A stretch of DNA of 64,000 bases from the NCBI RefSeq assembly GCF_043555865.1, contig NZ_JBIGHY010000004.1, forward strand, positions 442,674 to 506,673, read 5' to 3'. Positions 62,339-64,000 of this stretch are shown one piece after another; within the stretch, counting starts at the first letter, position 1, and each line of letters opens with the position of its first letter. The position numbers were made by a program, and so were the translations under genes. The notes below the pieces were generated by a model that ran no database searches, was not told the DNA's origin, and saw only the letters and a list, made by a program, of their open reading frames with translations. Source of the DNA: Pelomonas dachongensis. GTDB lineage: Bacteria; Pseudomonadota; Gammaproteobacteria; Burkholderiales; Burkholderiaceae_C.

Positions 62339-63118
62339 TCATATGAGTCCGTACAGGCGTGCAATCCGCATCGCAGTTCGGCGGTCGGGGGCGTCGAGCT
62401 TGGCGCTCACTCGCGAGAACCGGTAGTCCACGCTCCTGGGCTTGATGCCCAAAGTGGCTCCGACGACCTTGCTGGTGTGGCCCGCCGCTTCATGACGTAG
62501 CAGCTCGAGCTCCTCGGCCGTGATGCGCGACCTTTCTACGAGGTCGTCGTGTACGGCACGAAGCAGCCAATCATGAAGTTCCATCGCAAGCGCTCGGCCC
62601 ACGATGCGAACCATCTCGTAGTCGGAGCCATCGAATCGTTCCGGTTTTCTCGAACCGAGTACCAACACGCCAAACCGCGCTCCGCCGAAGCAGGTAGGGG
62701 CGGGGACAATAAAGGTCGAAGTGAAGCCGAGGGTCCTGGACCTCCCGATGAAATCCTGCTCTTCTGGCCGCAAGGGTAGCTCTTCACCTCGGATCGGTGC
62801 CTGGCTATCGAGCGCGTGCCGGAGCCACGGATCATGATCGTGCCAGTCGACGCGGGAGTACTCGATGGCCCATCGCGAATCGCACGCAAGCAGGGACCGT
62901 ATGGACGTTCGAGTGGCATCGTCCTTGATCGCGCTGATGAACACTCCGGAATCGGCCCCTACCTGCCGAACGGCTCGCCAGAACAACTCAAGGGCGGCCT
63001 GCTCGCTGGCTGCGTTGCAGAGTTCCGGCAACAGGCGGAGTGCCTGCAGAACGTTGTCCGGAACGGCCGGCGGCGCCTTCTGGTCGAGCAGATCAGTCTT
63101 GTCCGGCAAAGAATTCAT
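62339..63118 (-). CDS. LuxR family autoinducer-binding transcriptional regulator (orphan)
   Basis: A 259-residue regulator: an autoinducer-binding domain at about 30-185 with the hallmark spacing of aromatic and acidic residues (WAIEYSRVDWHDHDPWL, then GFTSTFIVPAP) and a C-terminal GerE-type helix-turn-helix at about 200-258 (ELELLRHEAAGHTSKVVGATLGI). The HTH departs from the common GKT/EIA pattern. No luxI gene is in the window, so it may respond to exogenous signals. The ATG complementary to 63116-63118 lies inside the end of the small gene upstream (26-bp overlap). Confidence 0.88.
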   Translation of the reverse strand: MNSLPDKTDLLDQKAPPAVPDNVLQALRLLPELCNAASEQAALELFWRAVRQVGADSGVFISAIKDDATRTSIRSLLACDSRWAIEYSRVDWHDHDPWLRHALDSQAPIRGEELPLRPEEQDFIGRSRTLGFTSTFIVPAPTCFGGARFGVLVLGSRKPERFDGSDYEMVRIVGRALAMELHDWLLRAVHDDLVERSRITAEELELLRHEAAGHTSKVVGATLGIKPRSVDYRFSRVSAKLDAPDRRTAMRIARLYGLI

Positions 63119-63527
63119 GGCCGCGGCTACGAAGAAGGTCGCACAGCAGTGGATCCTCAGAGCGAGTGGGTTCGATGTCGCACCATCGGTCGAACGTCGT
63201 CCTGTCTTCGAAGAGCATTGCGTGCGACGTTCGCGGACCGGTCGATGGACAGACGCGTTTCTCGATGAGCAAACCTTTTGGCGTCCGAGCGATGGCAAAC
63301 GCGACAGTGCCACCGCATGAGATGAGAACGCAAGTTCCTTGACCACCGGTCTTCAGCAGACCGACGTGGCAGTCGGCGACATTATTTCGGTGCCGTTGGT
63401 CGCGCAGTGCACGTCGCTTGGGCCCCAGGTCTCTGGGCGCGTCGATGGGGTCGAGCTTGCGGTGTTGTTCGCGGAATGCCGCGCTACGTTGAGAGCCGTT
63501 GAGTGCGGCAATGTCGTCTGGGTCCAT
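63093..63527 (-). CDS. Small hypothetical protein overlapping the luxR start
   Basis: A 144-residue protein that I do not recognise. It starts at the ATG complementary to 63525-63527, 4 bp after AGGAGAAG. Middle part VGLLKTGGQGTCVLISCGGTVAFAIARTPKGLL looks like a compact beta-sheet domain, and the C-terminus has four or five cysteines overall. It lacks a signal peptide. The overlap with luxR suggests co-translation. Codon use is less GC3-rich than in the catabolic operons, so it may be of different origin. Confidence 0.6.
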   Translation of the reverse strand: MDPDDIAALNGSQRSAAFREQHRKLDPIDAPRDLGPKRRALRDQRHRNNVADCHVGLLKTGGQGTCVLISCGGTVAFAIARTPKGLLIEKRVCPSTGPRTSHAMLFEDRTTFDRWCDIEPTRSEDPLLCDLLRSRGHEFFAGQD

Positions 63528-64000
63528 CCCCTTCTCCTGTGGCACGCTGGAATGCCATGCGCTCTGTGTCGCGATGGCAGTAGCGCATGAAATGCCCCCG
63601 GGATGCATTGAGGACCATTGACGCTCAGTTGTCCAGTTCGTTCCGTTGCCGGCCGAACGGTTGTAGGCGTGCTTGGTTCGATGTCTGCCGCGTTCCGACC
63701 TTCGCCGGTTCGCTGGTTTGGACCGAACGCTCGCCACGGTGCTTCGTTCGGTGTTTCGAGGGAATCGACTTTGCTGTAGAACGGACCGGGGAAAGATGAC
63801 CGATCATTTGGTCTGGCGAAACAGTGCAAGATCCTCGGCAACGGCGCGCTTACAAAATGTTTCCTTTTAGCGGTGTTGGCGGCGGTCAGGATCCGCTGTT
63901 ATTCGGCGGTGAGGACGCGGTTTTGCAGCTGAGCCAGTAGCGGGAACGAACAGCGGCAAGCTCCCTGCGGATCCCGACGCAGAGGCGACGGCATCAACCG
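63528..64000. other. 473-bp region without a recognisable gene
   Basis: No supported reading frame. It is less GC-rich than the rest and has many scattered TTCG/CGAA words (for example GGTTCGCTGGTTTGGACCG). It probably holds the promoter of the small gene and luxR. At 63835-63851 the text ends in CGCGCTTAC, which read on the minus strand begins GTAAGCG, a start typical of IS66-family ends; no IS66 gene is visible. Confidence 0.4.

Noticed and set aside
62325..62350. Terminator after luxR
   Set aside because: GGACTCA/TGAGTCC arms span the stop codon, with a 12-base loop and no T-run; weak stem.
63835..63851. IS66-family end
   Set aside because: A single GTAAGCG-like terminus without partner repeat or transposase genes is not enough.

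Overview
The window is GC-rich (roughly two thirds G+C) bacterial DNA with tightly packed genes. Its gene families (IclR, LysR and LuxR regulators, CaiB-type CoA-transferases, OFA-like MFS carriers, exported hydrolases) and codon use suggest a betaproteobacterium of the order Burkholderiales. That assignment is inference; no rRNA or other taxonomic marker is present. Almost the whole window is a catabolic island. There are no tRNA, rRNA or CRISPR sequences.

Layout. 0-1.4 kb: a TetR repressor with two clear operators, divergent from a SnoaL/DUF1348 protein. 1.4-11.4 kb: an 11-gene minus-strand operon in transcription order cytochrome c, VOC protein, isochorismatase-type amidase, two polysaccharide-deacetylase/PuuE-type cyclic amidases, HMG-CoA-lyase-type enzyme, CaiB CoA-transferase, LeuC/LeuD-type hydratase, bicupin and alpha/beta-fold protein. 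11.6-19.5 kb: FAD monooxygenase, two closely related TonB-dependent receptors with shared promoter blocks and terminators, and an exported esterase. 19.5-25.5 kb: DUF1838 protein, exported esterase, isocitrate-lyase/PEP-mutase-type lyase, a second LeuD/LeuC pair and an IclR regulator. 25.6-28.4 kb: a second isochorismatase-type amidase, an MFS permease and an SGNH esterase behind an IclR-type operator. 28.6-35.4 kb: a separate LysR-controlled module (aldo/keto reductase, EmrB-type exporter, cupin-CMD fusion, two exported hydrolases). 35.6-47.6 kb: a 10-gene minus-strand operon (flavin amine oxidase, methyltransferase, small protein, aromatic hydroxylase, hydrolase, third PuuE-type amidase, aldehyde dehydrogenase, DUF1838 protein, tandem beta-lactamase-fold protein, hydrolase). 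47.8-52.9 kb: FAD oxidase, MFS carrier, IclR regulator, MmgE/PrpD protein. 52.9-58.0 kb: a third IclR regulator facing a 4-hydroxybutyrate-type module (Fe-alcohol dehydrogenase, semialdehyde dehydrogenase, CoA-transferase). 58-64 kb: decayed transposase, a Sel1-repeat exported protein, a Gln-rich secreted protein with a polymorphic-toxin-like C-terminus, and an orphan LuxR regulator.

How it may work together (inference). TonB receptors bring a bulky substrate into the periplasm, where several exported esterases trim it; MFS carriers then deliver it to the cytoplasm, where flavin monooxygenases open rings. The unusual core is three PuuE/imidase-like cyclic amidases, two N-carbamoylsarcosinase/maleamate-amidase-like enzymes, two LeuCD-type hydratases and two different C-C lyases, one of them CoA-dependent through CaiB. 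This is the enzyme set expected for cyclic imide -> half-amide -> (alkyl)maleate -> (alkyl)malate -> pyruvate/acyl fragments, so substituted maleimides or pyrrole-derived rings are plausible substrates. No such complete system is known to me.
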